From the NCBI GenBank assembly GCA_039934475.1, contig JBDTMC010000135.1, positions 1-16,794 on the forward strand: a stretch of 16,794 nucleotides of DNA, read 5' to 3'. Shown in pieces: positions 1 to 7,767 of the stretch (positions within the stretch are counted from its first letter, which is position 1; each line of letters opens with the position of its first letter). The notes beneath the pieces were generated by a model. That model worked only from the letters and a program-made list of their open reading frames with translations, made no database searches and was not told the origin of the DNA. This DNA is from JBDTMC01 sp039934475 (GTDB lineage: Bacteria; Acidobacteriota; Terriglobia; Bryobacterales; Bryobacteraceae). The translations under genes were made by a program, and so were the position numbers.

Positions 1-1346
1 CCAGGGACTCCCAGCAAGGAAACCTTCATGCCCGCCGGCGCGCTCACGTCCTTCAACACGAGTTGACGTCCGGGCCAGCCCGGCACGATCGCGTAGACGT
101 CCTTGCCTTTGGCGGTGAAGAAGGCTTCAATCACCGCCTGGCCAGGCTTCTTGCGGTCCACGTAGTCGGTGACTTCGTAACGGGTCATGAACTCGCCTGT
201 ATTGAGTTTCAGTTGGTCGCCGGCGCTCCACTGACGGGTGCGGATCCAGGGCTTGGTGCCATAAATGGAGTCGCCGTTGACGCCAAGCCATTTGCCCATC
301 TGAAGCAGGCGCTCCTGCATGATGACGGGAATGCGGCCGTCGGCGGTGGGTCCGATGTCCAGCAACAGGTTGCCGCCGCGGCTGACAAGATCGGCCAGCA
401 TGAGGACGAGTTCGCGCTCCGTGCGGTAGTCCTTCAACTGCTCGGCGCGATTGTAACCATAGGAGAAGCCCATGCCCCGGTTCTCTTCCCACGGGTGCGT
501 GACGTTCTCCAATCCGGCAGTGTACTCAGTGGTGAAATAGCCGCCATGCTTGTGCCGTGTCTCCTTACCCCAACGATCGTTGATCACCACTTCGTTCTTC
601 ACCGGGGAATCGTTGAAGAGCCACGCCAGCAGCTCAGGCGCCTTCCATTCTTCGCTGGTAAGATCCCATTCGCCATCGCTGAAAATCACTTCGGGTTTGT
701 ACTTTGTGACAACGTCCTTAAACTGCGGGTGCATGTGTTCGGTGACGAAGCGCTTTTTGTCCTTCAACCAGAGAGGGTTGTACCACTCATAGAGCGAATA
801 GTAGATGCCCATGTGGATACCCTTGGCCTTCACTGCGTTGGTGAGGTCGCCCAGCAGATCGCGCTTCGGACCCACTTCCACACTGTTCCAGGGCCTTCCC
901 CAAGAGGCATTCGCTTCTTTATTCGGCCACAACGTAAAGCCTTCATGATGTTTGGAGGTGAGCACGACGTATTTCGCGCCAGATCGCTTGAAGACGTCGG
1001 CCCAGTCGGCGGGCTCGAACATCTCCGCTTTGAAGAGGGGAGCGAAATTCTGGTAGGGGAAGTCCTTGCCGTAGTTTTTGGTGTGGAACACGTAGGTAGG
1101 ATTGGGCTTGCCCTTGTCGAGAGGGCCTTTGCTCAACTGGTTCCAATACCACTCCGAATAGGTCCCGACAGCGCCGTACGAGGGGACCGCGTACGCGCCC
1201 CAATGTATGAAGATGCCGAACTTTGCTTCTGTGTACCAGGTGGGCGTGGGCCGGCTGTCGATCGAGTCCCAGTTCGGCTGATAGCGGGTCTGCGCAAAGG
1301 CACCCAGGGTGAGGCACAAAAAGAGGAGGGCGGAGCGGAATTTCAT
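1..1346 (-). CDS. Alpha-L-fucosidase, GH29, secreted (3' end outside window)
   Basis: Reading leftwards from ATG at 1346-1344, 448 residues lie in the window and the frame is still open at base 1, so the C-terminus is missing. Residues 1-19 (MKFRSALLFLCLTLGAFAQ) form a signal peptide, so the enzyme is exported. The mature part has the GH29 fold signatures: FGIFIHWG (43-50) with H48, TSKHHEGF (130-137) with H133/H134, and PEVIFSDGEWD (219-228) where D224 aligns with the GH29 nucleophile. RGGNLLLDIGPTADGRIP (323-340) follows, close to the end of the barrel. GH29 enzymes release terminal L-fucose from glycans by a retaining mechanism. The linkage preference cannot be told from sequence. No strong Shine-Dalgarno precedes the ATG. 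The gene is divergent from RNase J across 70 bp. Family assignment is firm; the substrate (plant, fungal or host-type fucosylated glycan) is inference. Confidence 0.95.
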   Translation of the reverse strand, partial: MKFRSALLFLCLTLGAFAQTRYQPNWDSIDSRPTPTWYTEAKFGIFIHWGAYAVPSYGAVGTYSEWYWNQLSKGPLDKGKPNPTYVFHTKNYGKDFPYQNFAPLFKAEMFEPADWADVFKRSGAKYVVLTSKHHEGFTLWPNKEANASWGRPWNSVEVGPKRDLLGDLTNAVKAKGIHMGIYYSLYEWYNPLWLKDKKRFVTEHMHPQFKDVVTKYKPEVIFSDGEWDLTSEEWKAPELLAWLFNDSPVKNEVVINDRWGKETRHKHGGYFTTEYTAGLENVTHPWEENRGMGFSYGYNRAEQLKDYRTERELVLMLADLVSRGGNLLLDIGPTADGRIPVIMQERLLQMGKWLGVNGDSIYGTKPWIRTRQWSAGDQLKLNTGEFMTRYEVTDYVDRKKPGQAVIEAFFTAKGKDVYAIVPGWPGRQLVLKDVSAPAGMKVSLLGVP

Positions 1347-1371
1347 GGCTCTAACATCGTATGCCAGAAGT

Positions 1372-1388
1372 GGCCGGGGTGGGGTGGG
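1372..1388 (+). other. G-rich tract in divergent intergenic region
   Basis: In the 70 bp between the fucosidase and RNase J start codons lie the runs GG, GGGG, GGGG and GGG, separated by one or two bases. Only three runs reach three Gs, so it is not a full canonical quadruplex motif, though a two-tetrad or vacancy-bearing form is possible. No convincing -35/-10 pair was found for either flanking gene. TACGCT at 1402-1407, just before the RNase J ATG, is the nearest -10-like string. Confidence 0.3.
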
Positions 1389-1416
1389 TGAACGCAAGTG
1401 ATACGCTGGTTGTTTT

Positions 1417-3087
1417 ATGTCGGACAAGAAGCTACAAGTAATTCCGCTCGGTGGACTGGGCGAATTTGGGATGAATTCGATGGCGCTCCGCTATGGAGAC
1501 GACATCATCGTGATCGATGCCGGGATGATGTTTCCCGACGCCGAACTGATGGGCGTCGATATTGTGACGCCCGATTTCACATACCTGGAAGAGAACGCTC
1601 AGCACGTGCGCGCCCTCATCCTTACGCATGGCCATGAAGACCACATCGGCGCTGTTCCGTTCCTGCTGAACGAAATCAAGCTTCCTGTGTACGGCACTGC
1701 TTTCACGCTGGCCCTGGTGGAGCGACGCCTGGAAGAGCACGACATGCTGAAGAGCGCGGTCCTGAAGAAGGTCCGCCCTGGGCAGAAGATTGAGATCGGT
1801 CCGTTCGTCATCGAATTTATCCACGTTACGCACTCCATTGTCAGCGCGGTAATGCTCGCCATCACGACGCCGCTGGGTGTGGTGATGCATACCGGCGATT
1901 TCAAGGTGGACCCGACGCCCACCGACAACGAACTGTTCGATCTGCACACCATTGCGGAGTACGGCAAACGCGGTGTCCTGCTATTGATGTCCGATTCCAC
2001 CAACGTCGACCGGCCCGGCTATACAGAGAGCGAGCGCGCCGTGCGTCCGCGGTTTGAGGATATTTTCAACCGCGCTGAGAACCGGCTCATCATCTCGTGT
2101 TTCAGTTCCTCAATTCACCGTCTGCAACTGATCCTCGACCTGGCGGCCGAGTATGGCCGTAAAGTCGGCTTCCTGGGTCGCAGCATGATCAGCACTTCTG
2201 AAATTGCGCACAACCTGGGTCACTTGCATATACCGGATGGCATCCTGCTTCGGCCGCAGGACATGATGACGATGCCCGGGAATAAGGTGGTAGCCGTGGT
2301 GTCGGGCACGCAGGGCGAACCGATGTCCTCAATGTCGCGGGTGGCGGTGGACAATCACAAGCATCTCTCGATCGAAGCGGGCGATACGGTAGTGATGAGT
2401 TCGCGCATCATCCCCGGTAATGAGAAGGCAATTTACCGCATGATCAATCACGTGGCGCGGCGGGGCGCGGACATTGTGTACGGGAGCATGAATCCTCCAG
2501 TGCACGTCTCCGGTCACGCCAGCGCTGAGGAGTTGCGGTTGGTGCTGAATCTGGTCCGGCCGCGTTATTTCATACCGATACATGGTGAATACCGGCAGTT
2601 GGCCAAGCACGTGAAGCTGGCGCAACATCTTTCCAACGTGGGTCTGGAAGAGAGCTTTGTGCTGGAGACCGGTCAGACGCTGGAGATCGACAAGCGCGGC
2701 GCGCGGCTGGGCGAGAAGGTCACCGTAGGCCGTTTGTGCATCGATTCCGGCTCGCTCGACGAAGTGGTGGAAGACATTGTGATCCGCGACCGGCGGCATC
2801 TCTCCGAAGATGGGTTCGTGCTGCCGATCATCGCGATCAACAAGCACACCGGCAAAGCCGAGGGTTTGCCGGAGATCGTCAGCCGCGGCTTCATCGCCAT
2901 GGACAATAATTCCGAGTTGTTGCAGACGGCGCGCCAAGTGGTGGCGAAGACTCTGGAGTCTTCCACCGCGGAAGAGCGCACGGACTGGGGCGTGATGCAG
3001 GAGAAGATCCGCACAGACCTCAAGCGCTTCCTCAGCAAACAGACGCAGCGGCGGCCGCTGATCATGCCGGTGATTCTGGAGGTCTGA
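1417..3087 (+). CDS. rnj: Ribonuclease J
   Basis: A 556-residue metallo-beta-lactamase/beta-CASP ribonuclease, about the usual RNase J length. The N-terminus runs directly into the MBL fold (LQVIPLGGLGEFGMN, 6-20). Zn ligands are visible as HGHEDH (H71, H73, D75, H76), H139 in VTHS and D161 in HTGDFKVD. The beta-CASP part carries GTQGEP (297-302), SSRIIPGNE (328-336) and VHVSGHAS (362-369). H389 in PIHGEY is the last metal ligand. The C-terminal ~110 residues match the RNase J oligomerisation/RNA-binding region. RNase J combines 5'-3' exonuclease and endonuclease activity in mRNA decay and rRNA processing in the cytoplasm. The ATG has no clear Shine-Dalgarno, so it may be leaderless or weakly initiated. 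The GlcD-type oxidase begins 2 bp after the stop, implying co-transcription. Confidence 0.97.
   Translation: MSDKKLQVIPLGGLGEFGMNSMALRYGDDIIVIDAGMMFPDAELMGVDIVTPDFTYLEENAQHVRALILTHGHEDHIGAVPFLLNEIKLPVYGTAFTLALVERRLEEHDMLKSAVLKKVRPGQKIEIGPFVIEFIHVTHSIVSAVMLAITTPLGVVMHTGDFKVDPTPTDNELFDLHTIAEYGKRGVLLLMSDSTNVDRPGYTESERAVRPRFEDIFNRAENRLIISCFSSSIHRLQLILDLAAEYGRKVGFLGRSMISTSEIAHNLGHLHIPDGILLRPQDMMTMPGNKVVAVVSGTQGEPMSSMSRVAVDNHKHLSIEAGDTVVMSSRIIPGNEKAIYRMINHVARRGADIVYGSMNPPVHVSGHASAEELRLVLNLVRPRYFIPIHGEYRQLAKHVKLAQHLSNVGLEESFVLETGQTLEIDKRGARLGEKVTVGRLCIDSGSLDEVVEDIVIRDRRHLSEDGFVLPIIAINKHTGKAEGLPEIVSRGFIAMDNNSELLQTARQVVAKTLESSTAEERTDWGVMQEKIRTDLKRFLSKQTQRRPLIMPVILEV
3078..3082 (+). promoter_or_regulatory. 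Shine-Dalgarno GGAGG deciding a CTG start
   Basis: GGAGG lies inside the last codons of RNase J with a 7-nt gap to CTG at 3090. The other in-frame CTG, at 3084, is only 1 nt away and therefore too close. This ribosome-binding site is the main support for the non-canonical start and for translational coupling with RNase J. Confidence 0.6.
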
Positions 3088-3089
3088 CC

Positions 3090-4448
3090 CTGAATCCGGC
3101 CTACCTGGAGGACGCCAGCGGCTTCCACGGGCACGCTGAGCGGCTGCTGGTTCCTCATACCGAAGACGAACTGCGTGAGGCCCTGGCGGCAGGATTGCCG
3201 CTGACCATTGTGGGCGCGGGCACGGGACTCACCGGCGGTAGGGTGGCGCAGGGCGGGGGCGTGCTGTCCCTGGAGAAGTTCACCCGGCTGGAGGTCGGGC
3301 AGGGCTTTGCTGTCTGCGGCGCGGGTGTGACCCTGCAGGATCTGCAAAGCGCCGCGCGCGCTATGGGCCAGTTCTATGCGCCTGACCCTACGGAGTGGGC
3401 CGCTTCGGTAGGCGGATCAATCGCCACCAACGCCAGTGGGTCACGCAGCTTCTTGTACGGGGCTACGCGGCGGCATGTACGCGCGTTACGGGTGATGTTT
3501 GTTGACGGCCGGACGGTTTGGTTCCGCCGCGGCGAGGCGATCGACTTCGATGTCTCGCCGGTTCACGCGCCTGCCGTGCGCAAACACTCCGCCGGGTACC
3601 CGCTAACAGCAGGCATGGACTGGGTGGATCTGTTCGTCGGCTCTGAGGGAACGCTGGCGATCATCCTCGAAGCGGAACTCAGTTTGCAGCCACTCCCGGT
3701 GGATCTGCTTACCGGGGTTGTGTTCTTCGCCGGCGATTCCCAGGCGCTGGCGGCAGTGGATGCCTGGCGCGCGGTGGCCGGGCTGCGCATGCTCGAGTAT
3801 CTTGATGGCGCTTCGCTGAATCTGCTGCGCGGGCGGTTTGCGGATACGCCGCGCGCCGGGGCCGCTGTGTTGTTCGAACAGGAGATGTCGAGTGAGGACG
3901 CCCCCGAGTTCGAGCAATGGGAAGCGCGGCTGAACGAGGCCGGCGCGCTGGTGGACCAATCGTGGTTCGCCGCTACCGACGCTGACCGGGAACGGTTCCG
4001 CCGATTTCGCCACGCGCTCCCAGAAGCTGTGAACGACCGGGTGCGGCGCAACGGATTCCTGAAGGTTGGTTCGGACTACGCGGTGCCGGTGGAGCGCAAC
4101 GGCGAGATGCTGGCATACTACCGCGCGCGGTTGGATGCCGAGTTTCCGCAACAGGCGGTGATCTTCGGTCACATCGGCGATGCGCATGTGCATGTGAACA
4201 TCCTGCCTGGCACGCAAGCGCAGTTCGACCGCGCGCGAGAGGTGATGCTGGAGTTCGCACGGAAGGCAATTGCGCTGGGCGGCTCGATCGCGGCGGAACA
4301 CGGGCTGGGGAAGCGCAAGGCGCATTTGTTGGAGTTGCAGTACAAGCAGCAGGAGATCGACGCCATGAAGGCTGTGAAGCGCCGGCTTGACCCGCGTTGG
4401 CTACTCGGCAGGGGTACACTGTTCGCGATGCCTGTCGGCGAATGCTAA
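3090..4448 (+). CDS. FAD-binding oxidase, GlcD / D-lactate dehydrogenase type (probable CTG start)
   Basis: A vanillyl-alcohol-oxidase-fold flavoenzyme of 452 residues. The FAD pyrophosphate loop is IVGAGTGLTGG (40-50), followed by TEWAASVGGSIATNASGSRS (101-120) and FVGSEGTLAIILE (182-194). The C-terminal FAD-oxidase domain shows FGHIGDAHVHVN (359-370) with H361, D364, H366 and H368, then AAEHGLGK (401-408). This family oxidises 2-hydroxy acids such as glycolate or D-lactate and passes electrons to the respiratory chain or a partner subunit. The actual substrate is unknown, and no GlcE/GlcF partner is nearby. Start choice: family similarity reaches back to NPAYLEDASGFHGHAE, upstream of the first TTG (3195), and no ATG, GTG or TTG lies in frame before it. 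CTG at 3090 sits 7 nt after GGAGG (3078-3082) and only 2 bp after the RNase J stop, so I take CTG as the initiator. Confidence 0.9.
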   Translation: MNPAYLEDASGFHGHAERLLVPHTEDELREALAAGLPLTIVGAGTGLTGGRVAQGGGVLSLEKFTRLEVGQGFAVCGAGVTLQDLQSAARAMGQFYAPDPTEWAASVGGSIATNASGSRSFLYGATRRHVRALRVMFVDGRTVWFRRGEAIDFDVSPVHAPAVRKHSAGYPLTAGMDWVDLFVGSEGTLAIILEAELSLQPLPVDLLTGVVFFAGDSQALAAVDAWRAVAGLRMLEYLDGASLNLLRGRFADTPRAGAAVLFEQEMSSEDAPEFEQWEARLNEAGALVDQSWFAATDADRERFRRFRHALPEAVNDRVRRNGFLKVGSDYAVPVERNGEMLAYYRARLDAEFPQQAVIFGHIGDAHVHVNILPGTQAQFDRAREVMLEFARKAIALGGSIAAEHGLGKRKAHLLELQYKQQEIDAMKAVKRRLDPRWLLGRGTLFAMPVGEC

Positions 4449-4451
4449 AAT
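4443..4451 (+). promoter_or_regulatory. Extended -10 promoter element of tRNA-Leu
   Basis: TGCTAAAAT is an extended -10 (TGn followed by TAAAAT, five of six consensus bases) that overlaps the stop codon of the FAD oxidase. Transcription would start near 4458, about 13 nt before the tRNA. The -35 region is poor (TTCGCG, 18 bp upstream), which fits a promoter relying on the extended -10. Confidence 0.5.
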
Positions 4452-4470
4452 AGCGGCAGTCCACCGGAAT

Positions 4471-4557
4471 GCGGATGTGGCGAAATTGGCAGACGCGCTG
4501 GATTTAGGTTCCAGTTCCCGCGAGGGAGTGTAGGTTCAAGTCCTATCATCCGCACCA
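4471..4557 (+). tRNA. tRNA-Leu (anticodon UAG), CCA encoded
   Basis: An 87-base class II tRNA. The acceptor stem GCGGATG (4471-4477) pairs with CATCCGC (4547-4553), followed by discriminator A and a templated CCA. The D arm is typical of tRNA-Leu. The anticodon stem CTGGA/TCCAG encloses TTTAGGT, with anticodon TAG at 4505-4507 reading CUA (and other CUN) codons. A long variable arm (TTCCCGCGAGGGA) and the T loop TTCAAGT complete the cloverleaf. No copy of its 3' end and no integrase is present, so there is no sign that it serves as an integration site here. Confidence 0.97.
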
Positions 4558-4694
4558 CTCTCATCATTTGGCTGGCTCTACGCCAACAACGAGGGCAGCC
4601 ACTGCGATCACCCAATTGCAGCGAGATAGCAACTCCAAACCTCGACTCGATCACCGAATTTCGTATCTTGAACCGCAATCGGGATGCGGAGCAA

Positions 4695-4704
4695 GGTAAT
4701 TACC
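4695..4704. promoter_or_regulatory. Perfect 10-bp palindrome, possible operator
   Basis: GGTAATTACC is a perfect palindrome. Eight bases further on is GTGATC-ATGT-GGTCAC (4713-4728), a 6-bp inverted repeat with one T-G wobble. Two palindromes this close together in a non-coding region resemble paired transcription-factor sites. No regulator is encoded nearby, and chance occurrence is possible. Confidence 0.3.
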
Positions 4705-4898
4705 GTGGCAGAGTGATCATGTGGTCACTAAGTCGGGCGGCGACGCCTTTCTTCGTAATACGCTTCACTCTATGACGTCAGGCGAACTGCGTTTTCCATT
4801 CCACAGACCGGCCTGAGTGTAGCTTTGGGAATCGTCAGTGACACCTGTTGTTTACAGTACTATCTGGATCACTTCATTCAGCCCGTAAAGATGAAGGC

Positions 4899-4979
4899 GC
4901 GAGGCCGGAAATTCGCCTCGCCGGAGTCCGATTTCACGGCACTTGAAATGCTCAGGGGAATGAGCATGCTTTGCTGCCG
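4899..4979 (+). promoter_or_regulatory. Structured leader candidate of the hybrid kinase gene
   Basis: Three inverted repeats occur in 69 bases: GCGAGGC/GCCTCGC (4899-4905 with 4915-4921), ATTTCA/TGAAAT (4931-4936 with 4944-4949) and ATGCTCA/TGAGCAT (4948-4954 with 4961-4967). The second and third share bases 4948-4949. An alternative outer stem CGGCA/TGCCG (4937-4941 with 4975-4979) would enclose the third and exclude the second. The arrangement suggests alternative folds, but no known riboswitch consensus was recognised and no U-run follows. Confidence 0.35.
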
Positions 4980-5015
4980 GACAAGTAGAATCCACCTCAG
5001 GCGAGGGATGCCGCC

Positions 5016-5020
5016 GGAGG
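5016..5020 (+). promoter_or_regulatory. Shine-Dalgarno of hybrid kinase
   Basis: GGAGG lies 7 nt before ATG 5028, which fixes the kinase start. Confidence 0.75.
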
Positions 5021-5027
5021 GCTTCGC

Positions 5028-7742
5028 ATGAGCCTGCGGGCGAAGACGCTACTCATTTTCAGCCTCACTCTGGGCGGCATGATTGGCGCCCTTTGCGTGA
5101 CTTCGCGGATAGTTCTCATGGGTAGCTTTGCGACCCTCGAAAACCGGGAGGCGCAACGGAACGTGCGGCGCGTCCTGAGTTGGGTGGCGGAAGACCTATC
5201 GGCGATTGATCGCCAGTGTTCGAATACCGCCACTTGGGATAAATCCTATGACTTTATCCGAAGCGGAAATCCGGCTTTCGTGAGGTCTGAAATTGGTCAC
5301 GGCGCTACAAGCGACTTCTTGGCTCGGCGTCTGAACGTGGAGATCTATATCCGCACTTCAGGCGAGATCGTTTTCGGTGGAGGATTTGACCTTGCGGCGC
5401 AGAAGGAACTGCCGATCCCGGCAGGTCTGCGAGATCATCTCTCACAGGGAAGCCCCTTGCTTGGCGGAAAGGGCACCGCCGGCATTATTTCCCTTCCCGG
5501 AGGCCCCATGCTAATCGCCTCAAAGCCCATTTTGACCTCCGAGGGGAAAGGGCCAGTTCGGGGATCGCTGATCACGGGCCGGTACTTGAGCGCCGTCGAG
5601 GTGAAGCGGCTGTCGGCGAGTACGGATTTGTCGGTGACGCTTGTGCACCCCGGCGACCGGCGGTTGCCGCCAGGCCTTCAGGACGCGGCGCCTGGGGTAA
5701 TTGGTGACGCCCAGGTGCTGATCCACGCTCTCAACCCGGAGACTTTGGCCGGATTCGTTCTGTTGGACGATATTTACGGAAAGCCCGGCTTGGCCCTGGA
5801 AGTGGATATGCCGAGGGAGATCTACCAGCATGGCCGGGTGAACGTCTTTTATTTTGTGGGCGCTCTGGTTGCGTCGGGATTCGTGGTCCTGCTGCTCACC
5901 CTTATCCTGCTGGAGCGGGCGATTCTGTCGCGTTTGACACGGCTGAGCTCCGGAGTCGCTCTGATTGGCCGGACCTCCGACTGCTCATCTCGAGTCTCGC
6001 TGAGCGGCAAGGACGAGTTGTCCACTCTCGCCGGCGCCATCAACGGCATGCTGGAATCGCTTCATGAACGTACCGCTGAGCTGCGGGACGTAAACGAGGC
6101 GCTGCGGGCGGAGAACGAACAAAGAAGGCGGACCGAAGCCGATCTACAGACTGCGAAGGAGGCCGCGGAAGCCGCCAGCCACGCCAAGAGCGAGTTCATG
6201 GCCAACGTCAGCCATGAGATCCGAACGCCGATGAACGGGATCATGGGTATGACTGAACTGGTTCTCGGCACAAGGCTGGATGACGAGCAGCGAGGGTACC
6301 TGAAGATGGTTGAGGGCTCCGCTGAGGCGCTGATGACAGTGATTAACGACATCCTCGATTTCTCGAAGATCGAAGCGGGGAAGCTCGATCTCGACTGCAT
6401 CTCTTTTAACCTCACCGACACCGTGGAGGAAACCGCCAGAGCATTCGGACACCGGGCGTCACAAAAACAGTTGGAGTTGGCTTGCGATATCGAAACCGCA
6501 GTGCCGGAGGTTGTGGCCGGAGACCCGGCGCGGCTGCGACAGGTGTTGATCAACCTCTTGGGAAATGCGTTGAAATTCACCCGCGAAGGCGAGGTGGTGC
6601 TGGGCGTTGCATTGGAATCGCAGTCATTGGACGGATCTGTCGTGCATTTCTATATTCGGGATACTGGAATCGGCATTCCCGAGGACAAGCAAAGCGTTAT
6701 CTTCGAAGCATTCTCGCAGGCAGACGGTTCCACCAGCCGCAAGTTTGGGGGGACAGGCCTGGGACTGACCATTTCCGCCCGTCTGGTGGAGATCATGGGC
6801 GGCCGCATTTGGGTGGAGAGCGAGGTAGGGCAGGGCAGTACTTTCCATTTCACGGCGCGTTTCGCGCCCGCCGAGGCACGTCTGCCCTTGCCACGGATGA
6901 ATGACCGTGTCTTGCGCGGCCTGCCCGTCCTGGTGGTGGATGACAACGCCACCAACAGGCGTATTCTGGAGCAGATGCTGCGCCGCTGGCAGATGAGTCC
7001 GGTTTGCGTGGAAGGTACTGAGGCCGCTGTGGCGGAGATGCGCCGGGCTTCGGATGAAGGCCGCCCTTTTCCGCTGGTCTTGACCGACCTGAATATGCCG
7101 GGCGCCGATGGATTTCAGCTGGTGGAGCAGATCAAACGAACTCCTCAATTGCCCGGGGCGGTAATCATGATGCTGGCTTCCGGCGGGCAGCGTGGCGATG
7201 GAAACCGCTGCCGTGATCTCGGTGTCGCCGCCTACCTCTTGAAGCCGATCCGTAACTCCGAACTCAGGGACGCCATCCTAGGTGTTCTCAACACAACGTC
7301 AAATCCGGGAAAGCCCGCGGACCTGGTGACGCGCCATTCGCTCCGTGAAGACCGTAGAAGCCGCCAGATTCTCCTGGTGGAAGACAATCCAGTCAACCAG
7401 CAACTGGCTGTTGGTCTTCTCAAGAAGCAAGGCTACTCGGTGCTGGTTGCGGACAATGGGAGGCAGGCGTTGGAGATGCTGGAGCAGCACTCATTCCAGG
7501 TGGTACTGATGGACGTGCAAATGCCAGTGATGGATGGATTCGAGGCTGTCGCCGCAATCCGGGCCAAAGAGAGAGGTACTGAAACGCACATGCACGTGAT
7601 CGCGATGACCGCCCATGCGATGCAGGGCGACCGCGAGCGTTGCCTGGCGGCGGGAATGGACGGCTATCTCCCCAAACCGATTCGCGGGAAGGATCTGTTC
7701 CAGGCTCTGGAACACTTGGCGATCGCGGTCAATAACGGTTGA
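5028..7742 (+). CDS. Hybrid sensor histidine kinase: CHASE4-HAMP-HisKA-HATPase-REC-REC
   Basis: A 904-residue inner-membrane hybrid kinase. It has a membrane segment at about 7-31, then an extracytoplasmic CHASE4-like domain (about 35-265, with ATWDKSYDF at 68-76). A second membrane segment (about 271-296), a HAMP domain (about 298-350) and a short coiled coil follow. The phosphoacceptor His is H396 in NVSHEIRTPMNG. The ATPase has the N-box NLLGNALKF (509-517), DTGIGIP (545-551) and GGTGLGL (574-580). Receiver 1 (about 632-753) has D638/D639, phospho-acceptor D687 and K739. Receiver 2 (about 779-897) has E785/D786, D829, T861 and K883. Both receivers look intact. No HPt domain is present, so onward phosphotransfer would need a separate HPt protein and an output regulator, neither encoded here. 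The ligand is unknown. The gene converges on the PP2C gene, 25 bp apart, with no hairpin terminator visible between them. Confidence 0.95.
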   Translation: MSLRAKTLLIFSLTLGGMIGALCVTSRIVLMGSFATLENREAQRNVRRVLSWVAEDLSAIDRQCSNTATWDKSYDFIRSGNPAFVRSEIGHGATSDFLARRLNVEIYIRTSGEIVFGGGFDLAAQKELPIPAGLRDHLSQGSPLLGGKGTAGIISLPGGPMLIASKPILTSEGKGPVRGSLITGRYLSAVEVKRLSASTDLSVTLVHPGDRRLPPGLQDAAPGVIGDAQVLIHALNPETLAGFVLLDDIYGKPGLALEVDMPREIYQHGRVNVFYFVGALVASGFVVLLLTLILLERAILSRLTRLSSGVALIGRTSDCSSRVSLSGKDELSTLAGAINGMLESLHERTAELRDVNEALRAENEQRRRTEADLQTAKEAAEAASHAKSEFMANVSHEIRTPMNGIMGMTELVLGTRLDDEQRGYLKMVEGSAEALMTVINDILDFSKIEAGKLDLDCISFNLTDTVEETARAFGHRASQKQLELACDIETAVPEVVAGDPARLRQVLINLLGNALKFTREGEVVLGVALESQSLDGSVVHFYIRDTGIGIPEDKQSVIFEAFSQADGSTSRKFGGTGLGLTISARLVEIMGGRIWVESEVGQGSTFHFTARFAPAEARLPLPRMNDRVLRGLPVLVVDDNATNRRILEQMLRRWQMSPVCVEGTEAAVAEMRRASDEGRPFPLVLTDLNMPGADGFQLVEQIKRTPQLPGAVIMMLASGGQRGDGNRCRDLGVAAYLLKPIRNSELRDAILGVLNTTSNPGKPADLVTRHSLREDRRSRQILLVEDNPVNQQLAVGLLKKQGYSVLVADNGRQALEMLEQHSFQVVLMDVQMPVMDGFEAVAAIRAKERGTETHMHVIAMTAHAMQGDRERCLAAGMDGYLPKPIRGKDLFQALEHLAIAVNNG

Positions 7743-7767
7743 TCGTACGGAATTTGCCGCCTTCAAC

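Larger units (their letters stand above)
4558..5027. other. 470-bp gene-free region before the hybrid kinase
   Basis: No credible protein gene was found. The stretch contains a perfect palindrome GGTAATTACC (4695-4704), an imperfect palindrome at 4713-4728 (arms GTGATC/GGTCAC), TGACGTCA (4773-4780), a weak possible promoter (GTGACA 4839-4844, TATCTG 4861-4866) and a cluster of hairpins at 4899-4979. It is most likely the regulatory region and 5' leader of the kinase. No poly-T terminator follows the tRNA. Confidence 0.5.

Noticed and set aside
63..1391. 442-residue open frame on the plus strand
   Set aside because: It is the antisense shadow of the fucosidase, which has a signal peptide and all GH29 motifs on the minus strand.
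4445..4678. Minus-strand 77-residue frame across tRNA-Leu
   Set aside because: It is the complement of the tRNA and flanking sequence.
4471..5027. tRNA-Leu as integration site of a mobile element
   Set aside because: No integrase, no duplicated tRNA 3' end and no change of gene content typical of an island downstream.
4825..5031. 68-residue frame ending in an ATGA overlap with the kinase start
   Set aside because: TTG start without a ribosome-binding site, no recognisable domain or natural-looking composition, and it crosses the hairpin cluster; better read as leader RNA.
7743..7767. Bidirectional terminator between the kinase and phosphatase
   Set aside because: Only 25 bp and no inverted repeat with T-run.
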